This document shows positions 31,440 through 41,161 of a stretch of DNA of 64,000 bases, in pieces. Both the position numbers and the translations under genes were made by a program. The stretch covers positions 65,985,823-66,049,822 of the forward strand of contig OX352761.1 in NCBI GenBank assembly GCA_947095585.1. The letters run 5' to 3'. Position 1 is the stretch's first letter, and each line of letters starts with the position of its first letter. The DNA is from Nephrocerus scutellatus (lineage: Eukaryota > Arthropoda > Insecta > Diptera > Pipunculidae). Under the pieces are notes generated by a model. That model searched no databases. It saw only the letters and a list, made by a program, of their open reading frames with translations, and was not told where the DNA came from.

Positions 31440-32200
31440 GACTGCTCTGCGCAAAATCCAGAATAACACCTCAAATACCAAGCCATGCTCACATTTTTTG
31501 GTCTGACTCTGAAATTGTTTTATCCTGGATCAAATCATCAGCTTTATCGCTACACACATTCGTAGCAAATCTGGTAAGCAGAATTCAAGAGCTTTCACAC
31601 GCTGTGCAATGGCACCATGTTTCATTCAAATTGAATCGTGCTGACAAAATTCCACGTGGTATTAAACCTGAAAAATTCAGTTCATGCTACATATGGTTTC
31701 CCCCCGACGCTGGGGCCATTTCACTACCAAATTTTTACAAAAAGTGTTGTCCATCGGACATACAAAACAATTTGAAGAAAATCGGGTACTTTTTTTTATA
31801 AAATTTGTATGGGTGCCCCCCGGGGCAAAATAACTTCAAAATTTTTGCAAAAAGTGTTGTTCATCGGAGATACACATGCGTATAAAATTTGAACAAAATC
31901 GGGTACTATTTTTAAAAAATTTGTATGGGTGACACCCCCCCCCTCCCAATGTGATGGATGGTATGCTGGTAATTCTGAAAGAAGACAACGTACCAGTTCT
32001 ACAATGGCCTCTTGGATGAATCACTAGAATTTACAAAGGAGATGATGACATTGTTCGAGTGGTTGATGTTAAAACAAAGTCGGGATACTCAAGCGACCAT
32101 TACATAGATAGGCACTCTTATTCACCGAAGAAGACACAACAAATCTAAGGCCACCAACAATGGAGAAACGGAATCCCTAACGGCACTCTTCACTCCAAGA
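31440..32200 (+). pseudogene. BEL/Pao RNase H and pol C-terminal fragment
   Basis: 31440-31710 matches 21410-21745 (VQWHHVSFKLNRADKIPRG here, in place of the SSKLNPADIISRG form). After an inserted tandem array (31728-31955) the extreme pol C terminus follows: DGMLVILKEDNVPVLQWPLG with DDIVRVVDVKTK, then the sequence that also follows pol at 22.24 kb. Integrase core is absent. It is a deletion derivative of the same family lying outside the proposed main provirus frame. Confidence 0.75.
31728..31955 (-). repeat. Inverted DINE-like tandem units
   Basis: Two units on the minus strand, each with CCGATGAACAACACTTTTTG-like core and ACCCGATTTTCTTCAAATTG-like start. They are the same 120-bp unit as at 8.5-9.3 and 28.3-29.1 kb but inverted and without the family head, so the unit can spread or persist without the rest of the element. 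Confidence 0.75.
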
Positions 32201-32204
32201 TATT

Positions 32205-33114
32205 GCCGAGCTGGCAATATAACATACACTCGTTTCACTGATCGGCTCTGCTAATAATCTCAATGCCGTTCAGTTAAATAGTTTATTAGACTATTTTCGT
32301 TTTTTTAAAAGTTTGTTCGTATAGATTATAGAACGATTGTCAGCGTTAGCTTTCCTCGGAAGATGTTACTGCTGCTGTCTGTAGCAAAGTATTCTTCCCT
32401 CTTTACTTTGGATTTTCTTGTCCTATACATATTTCTAGCTATTTTAAGCTGGTAGGAACTTTATTTTTCCCAGCATGAAATAATAAATTGTCCATGAATG
32501 AATGAATGCTTTTAATTCATATATTGGATTGGTCGTAGGATTCGATCCCTGTACCATGCGATTTGCGAGTGGAGACCTCGCTTAGTACCAATGATGTGTA
32601 TGCTTTGTATGGCCTAACCGAGCAATATATACGCTTGATTCAATATTTCGCCTGAAAGTATGCAAGCGTTTCGTGAAAACTCTATGATATTCAAATAGCG
32701 TTGCAGGCTTTAATGGTATTTCTCATACCGAAATTTCTTATAGTGAAATTTCGTCCGAAAGCATGCAATGGTTTTCGCGATTTTCTATGATATTCGGCTA
32801 AAATTGTCCTTATATAGGACTGGTAATTATACTATATGTACATGCTTAGACATAGGGTTTGTGACGCAGTCGATTTTTATTCGACCTCGGTACATTCCCC
32901 TACTACTTCGTGGTGGGTAAAAATAATATTTCTGGTATACTTAATCCATTTGGTTATATATATGTGTGTTCTATATTAGTTACTACTATTATATTTCTGG
33001 TATGGCAAAAACTAGTGCTTTTATTTCAATATGTTTACATTATATACTAATATTTGATTCGTGTATTATTATTATATTTGTGGTATGGCTAAAACGAGTA
33101 CTTTTATTTCTATA
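32205..33114 (+). repeat. Repeat R, middle part (probable gypsy C LTR)
   Basis: Matches 52903-53690 (for example TTCTTCCCTCTTTACTTTGG and ACGCTTGATTCAATATTTCG), then extends through GGGTTTGTGACGCAGTCG to CTTTTATTTCTATA at 33114, where Helitron 1 begins. No coding frames. Confidence 0.75.
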
Positions 33115-33290
33115 CTAGCTGATTACCCGGCGTTGCCCAGGTATTTATTCATACCAATCTTCTATTAGGCAGGGGTAGAAAAAATAATGATATCTATCTA
33201 TAAGGTAAAATTGCAGTTTTTATTAACAAAATTTATTTTATAAAATATATTTTAAATTACAGCTATAGTATTCAAATTATAAAAGCAAAA

Positions 33291-33671
33291 TTAGGTTGTG
33301 ATCTCAAATCTATACTCCGCAGTATTTAGTAAACTGTCCGACTTATTGATCGTCATCGAAAACGCAAGTTTTACTGGAAATTGCAATCTCTTGAATTTAA
33401 AAGAAAGATCCGTCGAAATGAGTGCTATCCGTGGGATAAAAACTGTTTCACACTGTCCCTTTTCTGTCAAGATAGTCGCTTCAATTATATTGCTCGGCAT
33501 CTCTTTTACGGTCTTGTGCCGTTTCAAAGTTTTGGCGAGTCGAGAAGCCGTTGTAAAATAATTGGAGATCAAACTGTAAGGTGCCAGTCCAGACGAATTA
33601 AGTGAGTTTAGGAACTCAGTTAGATAATTAACCTCCTTATCAGTATCTACAACGGTAGCAATACACTTCAT
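33291..33671 (-). pseudogene. Helitron PIF1-like helicase, C-terminal fragment
   Basis: 126-codon frame matching the C-terminal part of Helitron-type PIF1 helicases, which unwind DNA during rolling-circle transposition: IIEATILTEKGQCETVFIPR, IALISTDLSFKFKRLQFP and VKLAFSMTINKS. The last block normally continues GQS with an SHGQLYVACSR motif VI; here it is replaced by DSLLNTAEYRFEITT after TINKS, so motif VI is deleted. Walker A and B and the Rep nuclease are absent. It lies near the 3' terminus of Helitron 1, the usual place for the helicase end. Confidence 0.8.
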
Positions 33672-33744
33672 CTCATCTCAGCTGATCCCAGCGACAACAG
33701 GGAGACAACTTACCCATAGGAGTGTCCTACCAAGACTATTAATC

Positions 33745-34830
33745 GCAGTGGTCCCGAGAACTATGGAATGGACACTAATATCGGTCAGCCCCCTCAGTTA
33801 TCGACCCCATACCCCTATAGCTGTCTTACCTTCACCATTCAACTCAGCGACCCCGAAAACCATAAAATCGACACTAATATCGGTCACCCCCCCCCCTCAG
33901 TTATCGACCCCATCTTGCCATCACCATTCAACTCAGCGACCCCTAAAAATATAGAATCGACACTAATATCAGTCACCACCCCCCGTTATTTATCGACCCC
34001 ATCCCCCTAGAGCTGTCTTACCATCACCATTCAACTCAGCGACCCAGAAAACCATAGAATCGTCACTAATATCGGTCACCCCACCTGCCCTCAGTTATCG
34101 ACCCCCTCCCCCTAGAGCTGTCTTACCATCACCATTAAACTCAGCGACCCCAAAAACCAAAGAATCGGCACTAATATCGGTTACCCGCCCCCCCGCACCC
34201 AGTTATCGACCCAATCCCCCTAGAGCTGTCTTACCATTCAACTCAGCGACCACGAAAACCATAGAATCGACACTAATATCGGCCCCCCCACGCAGTTATC
34301 GACCGCATCCCCCTAGAGCTGTCTTACCATCACCATTCAACTCAACCACCCAGAAAACCATAAAATCGACACTAATATCGGCCACCCCCCCCCCCCCCTC
34401 AGTTATCAACCGCATTCCCATAGAGCTGTCTTACCATCACCATTCAATTCTGCGACCCCGAAAACCAAAGAATCGACACTAATATCGGTCACCCCCCCCG
34501 CAGTTATCGACCGCATCCCCCTAGAGCTGTCTTGCCATCACCATTCAACTCAGCCACCCAGAAAACCATAAAATCGACACTAATATCGGCCACCCCCCCC
34601 CCCCCCCCACTCAGTTATCAACCGCATCCCCCTAGAGCTGTCTTACCATCACCATTCAATTCTGCGACCCCGAAAACCATTGAATCGACACTAATACCGG
34701 TCACCCCCCCCCCCCCCCGGCCGACCGGTTATCGACCCCGTCCCTTAAGAGCTGTCTTACCATCACCATTCAACTCAGCGACCCCGAAAACCATAGAATC
34801 AACACTAATATCGGTCACCCACCACCCTGC
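33745..34830. repeat. C-rich minisatellite, about 11 units of 90-115 bp
   Basis: Units are marked by GACACTAATATCGGTCACCC and TCTTACCATCACCATTCAAC. Spacing of the former is about 90-115 bp. A poly-C run of variable length (8-16) sits in each unit. It lies within Helitron 1. Confidence 0.9.
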
Positions 34831-34837
34831 GGCGATA

Positions 34838-35278
34838 CTTAATTTAAATTAGCCGTTCACAACTTCCTGAAGGATGAAGGATGAAGTGCTCATAAGCTGT
34901 TTTATTAAATATAAAAAAAAATAAAAAATATTATTTACATTATTTTTTAAGATTTGTAATATTTTCTTGGTCAAGGTTTTTTTGTAGTTTTCCCTGACCA
35001 TGATTCATTGATAAAAGTATTTGGACTCGCGTCGTTTTAGTTTCGTGTTCGTTTTTTCGTATTGCTTTTTCAATGAAACAGGGAGAATTCTGGGAAAATA
35101 AATTGAAACCGGCTACAAACGTGAGGAATGTGATGTTTTGTAAATCACATTCCTTCCATTTTTATTCTATTTTGAATTTGAATTTTCAATAAAGGGCTTA
35201 GCCCAACTTATTGCCGTGGCGCAAGTCATTCAGGGAGTCCTCCCTTGGCAATGAGTCTCTATATAAAAAAAAAAAAAA
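34838..35278 (+). mobile_element. LINE 3' end copy 2
   Basis: Begins with the last codons of the LINE RT (reading FKLAVHNFLKDEG-like with damage: TTAGCCGTTCACAACTTCC), then the full 3' UTR with AATAAATTGAAACCGGCTAC, hairpin 35124-35154, GGGCTTAGCCC, CAGGGAGTCCTCCCTTGG and a poly-A at 35265-35278. Confidence 0.85.
35124..35154 (+). promoter_or_regulatory. Conserved 3' UTR hairpin, LINE copy 2
   Basis: Stem AGGAATGTGAT / ATCACATTCCT with 9-base loop GTTTTGTAA. Confidence 0.8.
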
Positions 35279-35586
35279 TCCATAGGAGCGTACTATTCAT
35301 CACGTTGATACCGAAAACTGTAGCAGGGGGAGTAGCAGGTTTTTTGCTTGTGGTGGGGTGGCAGCAGCCTCCCACAGCCAAAAAACGTGCTACCCCCCCA
35401 CCCTCTATGTTTGATTCCAGATAGTAACTAATATGTATACCAAGTTTGGTTGAAATAGGTCAAGGCGTTCCAGAGCTAGTTAGGCACAAATATACAAACA
35501 AATAAATTCTCTATTTTATATATATAGATAGATAGATAGATATTTACAATATTTACTACTATTTGTTTTGTTGTAGTATATAACTA

Positions 35587-36948
35587 CTAGCTGACCCGAC
35601 AGACGTTGTCCTGTCCCACTTTCAATAAATTTGTTTGTGATCTTTTTGTGAATTTGTGAAAAGCTATTTGAAATAAAATAATAATAATCAAAAATAATTT
35701 TGTTTTGCGATTTTAAGTCACAGTATTGGTCACATTATTGTGTTACACTTTTAAATTTTTGGAACTTAGTAATTTCTCTACCGATTTGTATGAAATTCGG
35801 TATGGTCTTTTGAGGGTCTTCTGCGGGGTCTTTTGAGGGTTTTTTGAGGGTCTTTTGATGGTCTTTAGAGGAGTCTTTTGAGGGTCTTTTGTGGGTCTTT
35901 TGGAGGTCCTTTGAGGGTTTTTGGGGGACTTTTTAGGGTCTTTTGAGGTTCTTTTGGGGGTATTTTTGGGAGTCTTTTGGAGGTCCTTTCAAGGTCTTTT
36001 GGGGGTCTTTTGAGGTTCTTTTGGGGTTCTTTTGGGGTTCTTTTGGGGGGCCTTTAATGATTTTTGGGAATTTTTAGGGACATTCGGAGGTCTTTTTGTG
36101 ATTCTTTTCGGGGTATTAGGGGCCTTTTGATGGTCTTTTTGAAATCTTTTTGCCCACAACATCAAAGAAGTTTCACTTCAATTGCACGTAAAAGTTACAC
36201 GCACTGGTTTTTATTTAAAGTCTACTGACATGTCGGTCGGGATCATTGGGATGCGTTGACAGATAGCAAAAGAAAGACAGTGCAAATGGATCCGCTGTCA
36301 AATGACATTTGCGCACGTGACCCAAACAATTGGAATCAATTGGAACAGAAAGGAAATAACGACTTTTGTTGGACAGATCGCGAATCAACACAAATTTAAT
36401 TTTATTTTAATTTAGGCTGGAATGCGTTTATCCAGAAAACATTCAATTGAGTTATTTTTTCAAATAATATCCAATTTATCGTTTTCCAAATTTTCCCGAA
36501 TTTTATTTTGTTAAAAATATCAAAACGATTTTTGCTGTTTGTCCGAATTTTTCGACTTTCCTTTGTCACGAAAAAAACAAAAAAAGAATAACGCAAATCC
36601 ATCGTTCGAATCGTGAGTTAAGTTCGCGAGTTCATACAAGAATCCTATGGAAAACAGCACTTTAAGTTTTATCCGAATTTTACAATTTTCCGGGAAACTG
36701 TTCTATTTTTTTTCTCGCATAAACTTTATTCGGACTATGGCAAAGTTATAAAATAAAAGTTAGCCAAATCGTTAAGTCGTTTTTCTGGATAGGGACACCC
36801 TAATCACGTAGCGGTATGAAATATACTTTACGACCTATTCTCGTACCTACCAAATATACATACAAAATTTCAGAACAATCGGACGAGCCGTTTCGGAGCA
36901 GTGGGAGAACAAACACCGTGACACGAGATTTTTATATATATATGTAGA
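35587..36948 (-). mobile_element. Helitron 2, non-autonomous
   Basis: Minus strand TCTACATATATATATAAAAA (from 36948) to GTCTGTCGGGTCAGCTAG (35587), TC...CTAG. The repeat R reference at 29.64 kb reads TAACTATTTAATGAT; here TAACTA and TTTAATG flank the element, an A^T insertion without duplication. Subterminal GACAACGTCTGTC can form a short hairpin. Length 1362 bp, with no coding frame of significance; it holds the minisatellite at 35.8-36.15 kb. Confidence 0.85.
35805..36150. repeat. Degenerate minisatellite TTTTGAGGGTC
   Basis: About 28 units of 10-13 bp, variants of GGTCTTTTGAGG, inside Helitron 2. Strongly strand-biased (G and T on the plus strand), so quadruplex or triplex formation is conceivable. 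Confidence 0.85.
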
Positions 36949-36984
36949 TTTAATGATCGCTCGGTCGGTATATGTCGGTATATA

Positions 36985-37302
36985 TAACGGGTGTTTTTTT
37001 GGGAGGTTTGTTTTTCCGATAGATGTCGTTTTATTTTATGACAGTTGTTTTGACAGCTCAAAGTGGCATTTCTACTCAGTATTGTTCGGCAAATCATTAT
37101 GAAAAAAAAAAAAAAAAAAAAAAATGACATTTGTGAAAAATAGTCGTGGTAGCCATATGCCAGAAATTGTGTTTAAATGTTAAATGCTAAAAAATTATCT
37201 ACCAAATAAAAAAAAATTTTGGTCATTTCATAATTTTATATGTGTTTTATTCAAAAAAAAAAATCGGCAACCTTTTAAAAAAACACGTTATATCTAACGG
37301 GT

Positions 37303-37333
<31 letters not shown>

Positions 37334-37460
37334 CTTTTTTTTTCGTAATGATTTGCCAAACAATACTGAGTAGAAATGCCACTTTGAGCTGTCAAAACAA
37401 CTGTCATAAAATAAAACGACATCTATCGGAAAAACAAACCTCCCAAAAAAACACCCTTTA
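36985..37460. mobile_element. Pair of mariner-like MITEs, tail to tail
   Basis: Unit 1 (36985-37291) begins ATAACGGGTGTTTTTTTGGG and ends AAAAAAACACGTTAT. Unit 2 (37295-37460) begins TAACGGGTGTTTTT and ends AAAAAAACACCCTTTA. The 110 bp beside the left end of unit 1 (CCGATAGATGTCGTTTTATT, then CTCAGTATTGTTCGGCAAAT) are the reverse complement of those beside the right end of unit 2, giving a long inverted repeat. TA at the borders suggests Tc1/mariner-type insertion. No transposase. Confidence 0.7.
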
Positions 37461-37707
37461 TATGTGGTACTATGAACTTTGTTACATAGGTATATTCTAA
37501 AAACAAAATAATTCGTTACTTTGTTCATTTTCTTTTATTGTGATATTTTTGCGTGTGTGTATTTTTTTACTCATTAAGCCAAATAAAAAAAATAACAATT
37601 CATTTATTAACAAAACATCTTAATTTATATAATTATACTTCATTTCTCAAGTAACAAAAATTTTATTTATTCATTCTCTTTTTTTTTTGTTTTTTTTATA
37701 TTTATAT
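37460..37707 (+). repeat. Repeat R, right end before gypsy B
   Basis: TATATGTGGTACTATGAACT and ACTCATTAAGCCAAATAAAA match 29690-29944. Gypsy B is inserted at 37707/44982 within its T-rich/TA-rich end. Confidence 0.8.
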
Positions 37708-38298
37708 TGTTACGAAATTCAGGCTTTCGAGTTCGTAAAGGATTTTACAAATAAAACACATATTGGTGATTACTTTTAGATGCACACAAAAACAGTTATA
37801 ATACTTGTACTTACAATAATTCTCTTAGGTAGTTGCTTAATTGCTTTGCAAGAACTTTTACAACTTCACTGGTTAAATTCCAATTTACTAATAATACTAG
37901 AAAATTGTAGCCTTATTCCCTTATTTACAACCAACGACACTTATATGTAATGAGTCACCTTCTAAAAATAGACTTCATGTTCAATCATGTTCTTTTATAA
38001 AAACCGGGCAAACCGTACAAACCGGTTTGTCTACTTGTTTGACCAGTACACAATGATTCAAACTTGCAGGCGGTTAATTTCAAAATTTAAATAATCTAAA
38101 GTCTTACAGTCTTAAAGTAAGCTACATAAGAGTGCTTATTTTAAGTATATAGTATTTTCTCGGTTTTAATTTTTAGTACTTATTCTTGGTACATTGCGAT
38201 TTATCTAGGATTCGAACCAACTACTTTTCTTTATTAAATTGCGATTTCTCGTAGGATTCTAATTCTATTATATGCGCTACTAACTACTTTTCGTAACA
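37708..38298 (-). repeat. gypsy B 3' LTR
   Basis: 591 bp. Compared with the 715-bp partner it lacks a segment of about 85 bp containing the TATA-like GGGTATAAAAAA and another near the left end, so it has lost its own promoter region. Confidence 0.9.
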
Positions 38299-38632
38299 TT
38301 ACCCTCACCTTAATTCTGTTTGTCCCAAACAGATTCAGCATCCTTCTGTTGTTGTACCTTGTCAATCTGTCAATGTGAACAACTTTCATTTTACATCTGG
38401 GGCTTTGTTGAATCCGATCTACGACATCATTAATCCTCTTAATGAACTTGTAAGAGCCTTCCCAACTTTGCTGTAGTTTTAGAGACTTACCTTTTCTTCT
38501 TTTGGGATTGTAAATCCAGACCAAATCTCCATCCTGAAATCCACCACAGTTAGCTCGCAGGTCATATCGCGTTTTCATCCGATTGCTGGCATCCACTATG
38601 TTGCTCCTTACTGCAGCATGAACAGCGATCAT
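38234..38632 (-). pseudogene. gypsy B integrase C-terminal region
   Basis: Reads RMKTRYDLRANCGGFQDGDLVW, then KLQQSWEGSYKFIKRINDV and VVHIDRLTRYNNRR, the GPY/F-like DNA-binding tail of gypsy integrases (the usual GPY is degenerate here: WEGSYK). The frame runs into the 3' LTR and ends within it, as is normal for this family; the LTR start is thus coding-overlapped. One frame break separates it from the integrase core. Confidence 0.8.
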
Positions 38633-38648
38633 CCTCTGTCTTAGATCA

Positions 38649-39101
38649 CTAGCGTAGTTCTCCTTTGTTGTCAGCTCTACTGGTGGCGATCCAAATTTGA
38701 TGTCGCATGGTAGACGAAGCTCTCTGCCAAATACAATTATTGTAGTTTTTAGTCGTGTTGTGAACAGCGCTACGATAGCCCATCATAAACAATGGTAAAC
38801 AACGATCCCATTCATCTTGGTTTGCATTAACTTCTTTTCGCAGATGCTCTTCCAGCGTCCTGTTGAACCTTTCGACCAATCCGTCTGACTGTGGATGTAA
38901 CGGAGTAGTCCTCGTTTTCTTGATGTTGAGTACTTGACTCTTGTACACTTGAAATACTAGCGAAGGTCCTGGGAAGGGACCAGCTATGTCCATTGCCACC
39001 CGCCCGAATAGTGCTTCAACATTGTGCTGTTGCATTTTTCCTCTGGTTTTTGGTCCTTTGCTTGCGGCACATGTATCACACGTTCGGCACCAATCTTCCA
39101 C
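38649..39101 (-). pseudogene. gypsy B integrase core
   Basis: EDWCRTCDTCAASKGPKTRG is the end of the H2C2 zinc finger (CX2C). RVAMDIAGPFPGPSLVFQVY has the first catalytic D, but then jumps to SQVLNIKKTRTTPLHPQSDG with LVERFNRTLEEHL carrying the catalytic E. The stretch with the second D (normally TDQG) is deleted. Strand transfer would therefore be impossible. The zinc finger beginning lies on the other side of the inserted Jockey piece (40001-40130). Confidence 0.85.
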
Positions 39102-39139
39102 ATCTCTGCGGCAATTGAGCCAATAGAAGCGATTCCTGA

Positions 39140-39986
39140 TTAGATTATTAGATTAAGATATTTTATTAAACATTTAGATATTATACAATTTTGACTTAAA
39201 AACTAAACTTATAACTATTATTATTAAGTGTCGGCTCAACAATAGGGGCCCGACGTATTTACATTGTCTTTTTTTTGGATTGCTTATTATTAAACAATAT
39301 TTTTTACTACTTAATCTACTACATGTTTATTTTTAAAGCAATTTAATTTTAAACGATAAATTTTAAAATAAAATAAAAATGAAGAATAATATTAAAGGGG
39401 GTATAAACAGGGCGATCTTCAGCCTCTGTAATGTTGATTGCTGGCCTTCTCGTAGAAGGAAACGTCTTGATTATTAAAGATGTCGTCAAATCTAGCATCT
39501 GTGAATCCTCTGATGTTTATATAGCGGTGGCTTGGCTCGATTTCTTCGATTCTCAGTCCTTGCATCTCCGGACTTGGATGTGTTTCCAACCCATCAACGA
39601 ATTTCTTTGCCATTCGGAACAAGTGGTCGGTTATGGGCAGCAGACCTGCCGCGTCGTAAAGCCTTGCACTCGAGACAAACTTATAGCTGTTTGGCACCCT
39701 CCAGAGTCCTGTACAGATCCTAAGTACCTTCCTTTCAAATAGGGAGATCTTCTTCATCGTTGTTGGTGAGACGGTGAACCATATGGGATAGCCATAGGTT
39801 ATCACTGGCCTGATAAGCTGCTTGTAGATGAGCAGCCTGGTGTTGTTTGACAGTCCGTTTCGCCTTCGTAGAAGCGGGTGCACCAAATGAAGGGCGTAAT
39901 TAGCCTTTTTCAACGTTTTATCGATGTGGGCATTAAACTTGAGCCTCTCGGTGAAGTTTATTCCCAGGTACTTCGTCTCTGATTGG
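39140..39986 (-). mobile_element. Jockey-like LINE, 5'-truncated, in gypsy B
   Basis: Flanked by the 14-bp duplication GAAGCGATTCCTGA (39126-39139 and 39987-40000). Its tail at the left edge reads, on the minus strand, ATCTTAATCTAATAATCTAA, similar to the tail at 29.54 kb. About 280 bp of 3' UTR precede the RT end. Confidence 0.9.
39419..39913 (-). CDS. Jockey-like RT C terminus
   Basis: 164 codons open. It is the thumb and C-terminal part of a Jockey-clade RT: ANYALHLVHPLLRRRNGLSN, LIYKQLIRPVITYGYPIWF, NKVLR-equivalent FERKVLRICTGLWR and the tail VDGLETHPSPEMQGL. The palm with YADD was never copied, since the element is 5'-truncated, and the frame has no native start. It continues upstream to about 39980 with YLGINFTERLKFNAHIDK-like sequence. 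It is intact for its length, so the insertion is comparatively young. Confidence 0.8.
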   Translation of the reverse strand: MKKANYALHLVHPLLRRRNGLSNNTRLLIYKQLIRPVITYGYPIWFTVSPTTMKKISLFERKVLRICTGLWRVPNSYKFVSSARLYDAAGLLPITDHLFRMAKKFVDGLETHPSPEMQGLRIEEIEPSHRYINIRGFTDARFDDIFNNQDVSFYEKASNQHYRG

Positions 39987-40000
39987 GAAGCGATTCCTGA

Positions 40001-40480
40001 CTTTATCTAGCATCTTATTAACGCCCAAATGTGCTCCTGATGTCCCACTATGTGATTCTTGCAGAACTTTTTTGATCCGGTTTGTTGGTAGCACAATCTG
40101 TGATTTTGTGCACTAGCAGCCGATTCCCATTGCCTTACCAGTAGTCCATCTTCCAATCTCAATAACTGCTACTGAACCCAGTAACTTTTTCATGTAGGAC
40201 TTGCTGTTGCAATCTCGTGCCACGCCGGTCTTTCACCTTGCTCCATCCATTGAAATATTGGAGCAATCGAATCATCGCGCACTTGTTCCTCCCTTAGCAG
40301 CTCTTTTGTCCATCGATCTTCGACATCTAGTCTTATTAGTGCAACTACTTGAGAGCACTTCTTATTTTATTGCCTTGTACAGTGTTTGCATTGGGGTGCA
40401 CAAGGTCTCCTAGATAACCCATCGACATTATTCTGCAGCATTCATTTTCAACGCTCTGTTCTGAATGTGTATGCCTGGAG
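40001..40480 (-). pseudogene. gypsy B RNase H-integrase linker and zinc finger start
   Basis: Minus-strand sequence reads LPTNRIKKVLQES-like, with SGAHLGVNKML (zinc finger histidines), and upstream the linker also seen at 7.38-7.56 kb. Frames are broken repeatedly between 40130 and 40440. It joins the core at 39101 once the Jockey insertion is removed. Confidence 0.7.
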
Positions 40481-41161
40481 TCATTCGATCCATCTGGCCA
40501 CATGACCTTCTGGTCCCCTGAACTGCATTAACCACTTGAGAGCTGCATGGTCAGTTCGAAGAAGAAATTCCTGATCGTGTAGGTACTTGTGGAAGTGTTT
40601 GACGCTATCGACAACAGCTAGCAATTCCATTCGCGTCACGCAGTAGTTCTTCTCGGGCTTAGAAAGCGAACGGCTGTAGTATGCTTTTATACGCTCCTTT
40701 CCTTCTTGATTCTGCGATAGAACCGCTCTTATTCCCGCATTGCTAGCATCAGTGTCCAGAATGAAGAGTTCTCCTGCCTGTGGATACGACAGAATTGGAG
40801 AACTACACAGCTTTCCCTTCAGCAATTCGAATAATTTTTGGTACTCGCTCGACCATTGGAACTTTTGGTTCTTCTCAGTAAGGTGATGAAGGCTTCGTGC
40901 AACATCTGCGAAGTAAGACACAAACCGTCGATAGTAGGAGTATAGCCCCAAAAAACTTCGCAGCTCATGTAAATTCTTTGGTACCAGCCATTCGTTAACA
41001 GCTTCCAAATTTTTGGGATCCGTGGATAAATAGCCCAAATAATTCACTTTATTTTGGAAAAGGCTACATTTCGGCGGACTTAACTTTAATCCTGCTGCTT
41101 TTATGGTTTCCAGAACTTGCCGAAGATTATTCACGTGCTCATTAAATGTACGACCAAACAA
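40481..41161 (-). CDS. gypsy B RT thumb and RNase H
   Basis: 226-codon frame: FGRTFNEHVNNLRQVLETIK and CSLFQNKVNYLGYLS (RT thumb), LRSFLGLYSYYRRFV, then RNase H with GELFILDTDASNAGIRAVLS (catalytic D), SLSKPEKNYCVTRMELLAVV (catalytic E) and FLLRTDHAALKWLMQF (catalytic D in TDH). RNase H catalytic residues all appear to be present. It overlaps the RT frame by 20 bp at a frameshift in the motif C region, so it is not translated with the RT. Confidence 0.85.
   Translation of the reverse strand: MFGRTFNEHVNNLRQVLETIKAAGLKLSPPKCSLFQNKVNYLGYLSTDPKNLEAVNEWLVPKNLHELRSFLGLYSYYRRFVSYFADVARSLHHLTEKNQKFQWSSEYQKLFELLKGKLCSSPILSYPQAGELFILDTDASNAGIRAVLSQNQEGKERIKAYYSRSLSKPEKNYCVTRMELLAVVDSVKHFHKYLHDQEFLLRTDHAALKWLMQFRGPEGHVARWIE

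Larger units (their letters stand above)
33115..35540 (-). mobile_element. Helitron 1 with helicase scrap
   Basis: On the minus strand it starts TCTATCTATCTATCTATATA at 35540 and ends AACGCCGGGTAATCAGCTAG at 33115, i.e. TC...CTAG termini. The imperfect palindrome CCCGGCGTTGCCC lies about 10 bp from the CTAG end, where Helitrons have a hairpin. The host reads TATA^TATTTAC across the junction, and the uninterrupted site at 29.58-29.60 kb reads CTATATATTTAC, so it inserted between A and T without duplication. It contains a helicase fragment, a C-rich minisatellite and a LINE 3' end. Confidence 0.85.

Noticed and set aside
33745..34830. CRISPR array
   Set aside because: Units are continuous variants of one repeat without unique spacers, and the context is eukaryotic.
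34532..34852. Proline-rich protein across the C-rich minisatellite
   Set aside because: The frame follows from poly-C runs; it has no start context or domain and frames change with run length.
35124..35154. Transcription terminator hairpin
   Set aside because: A bacterial-type terminator does not apply to a fly LINE; the stem is better read as a 3' UTR structure.
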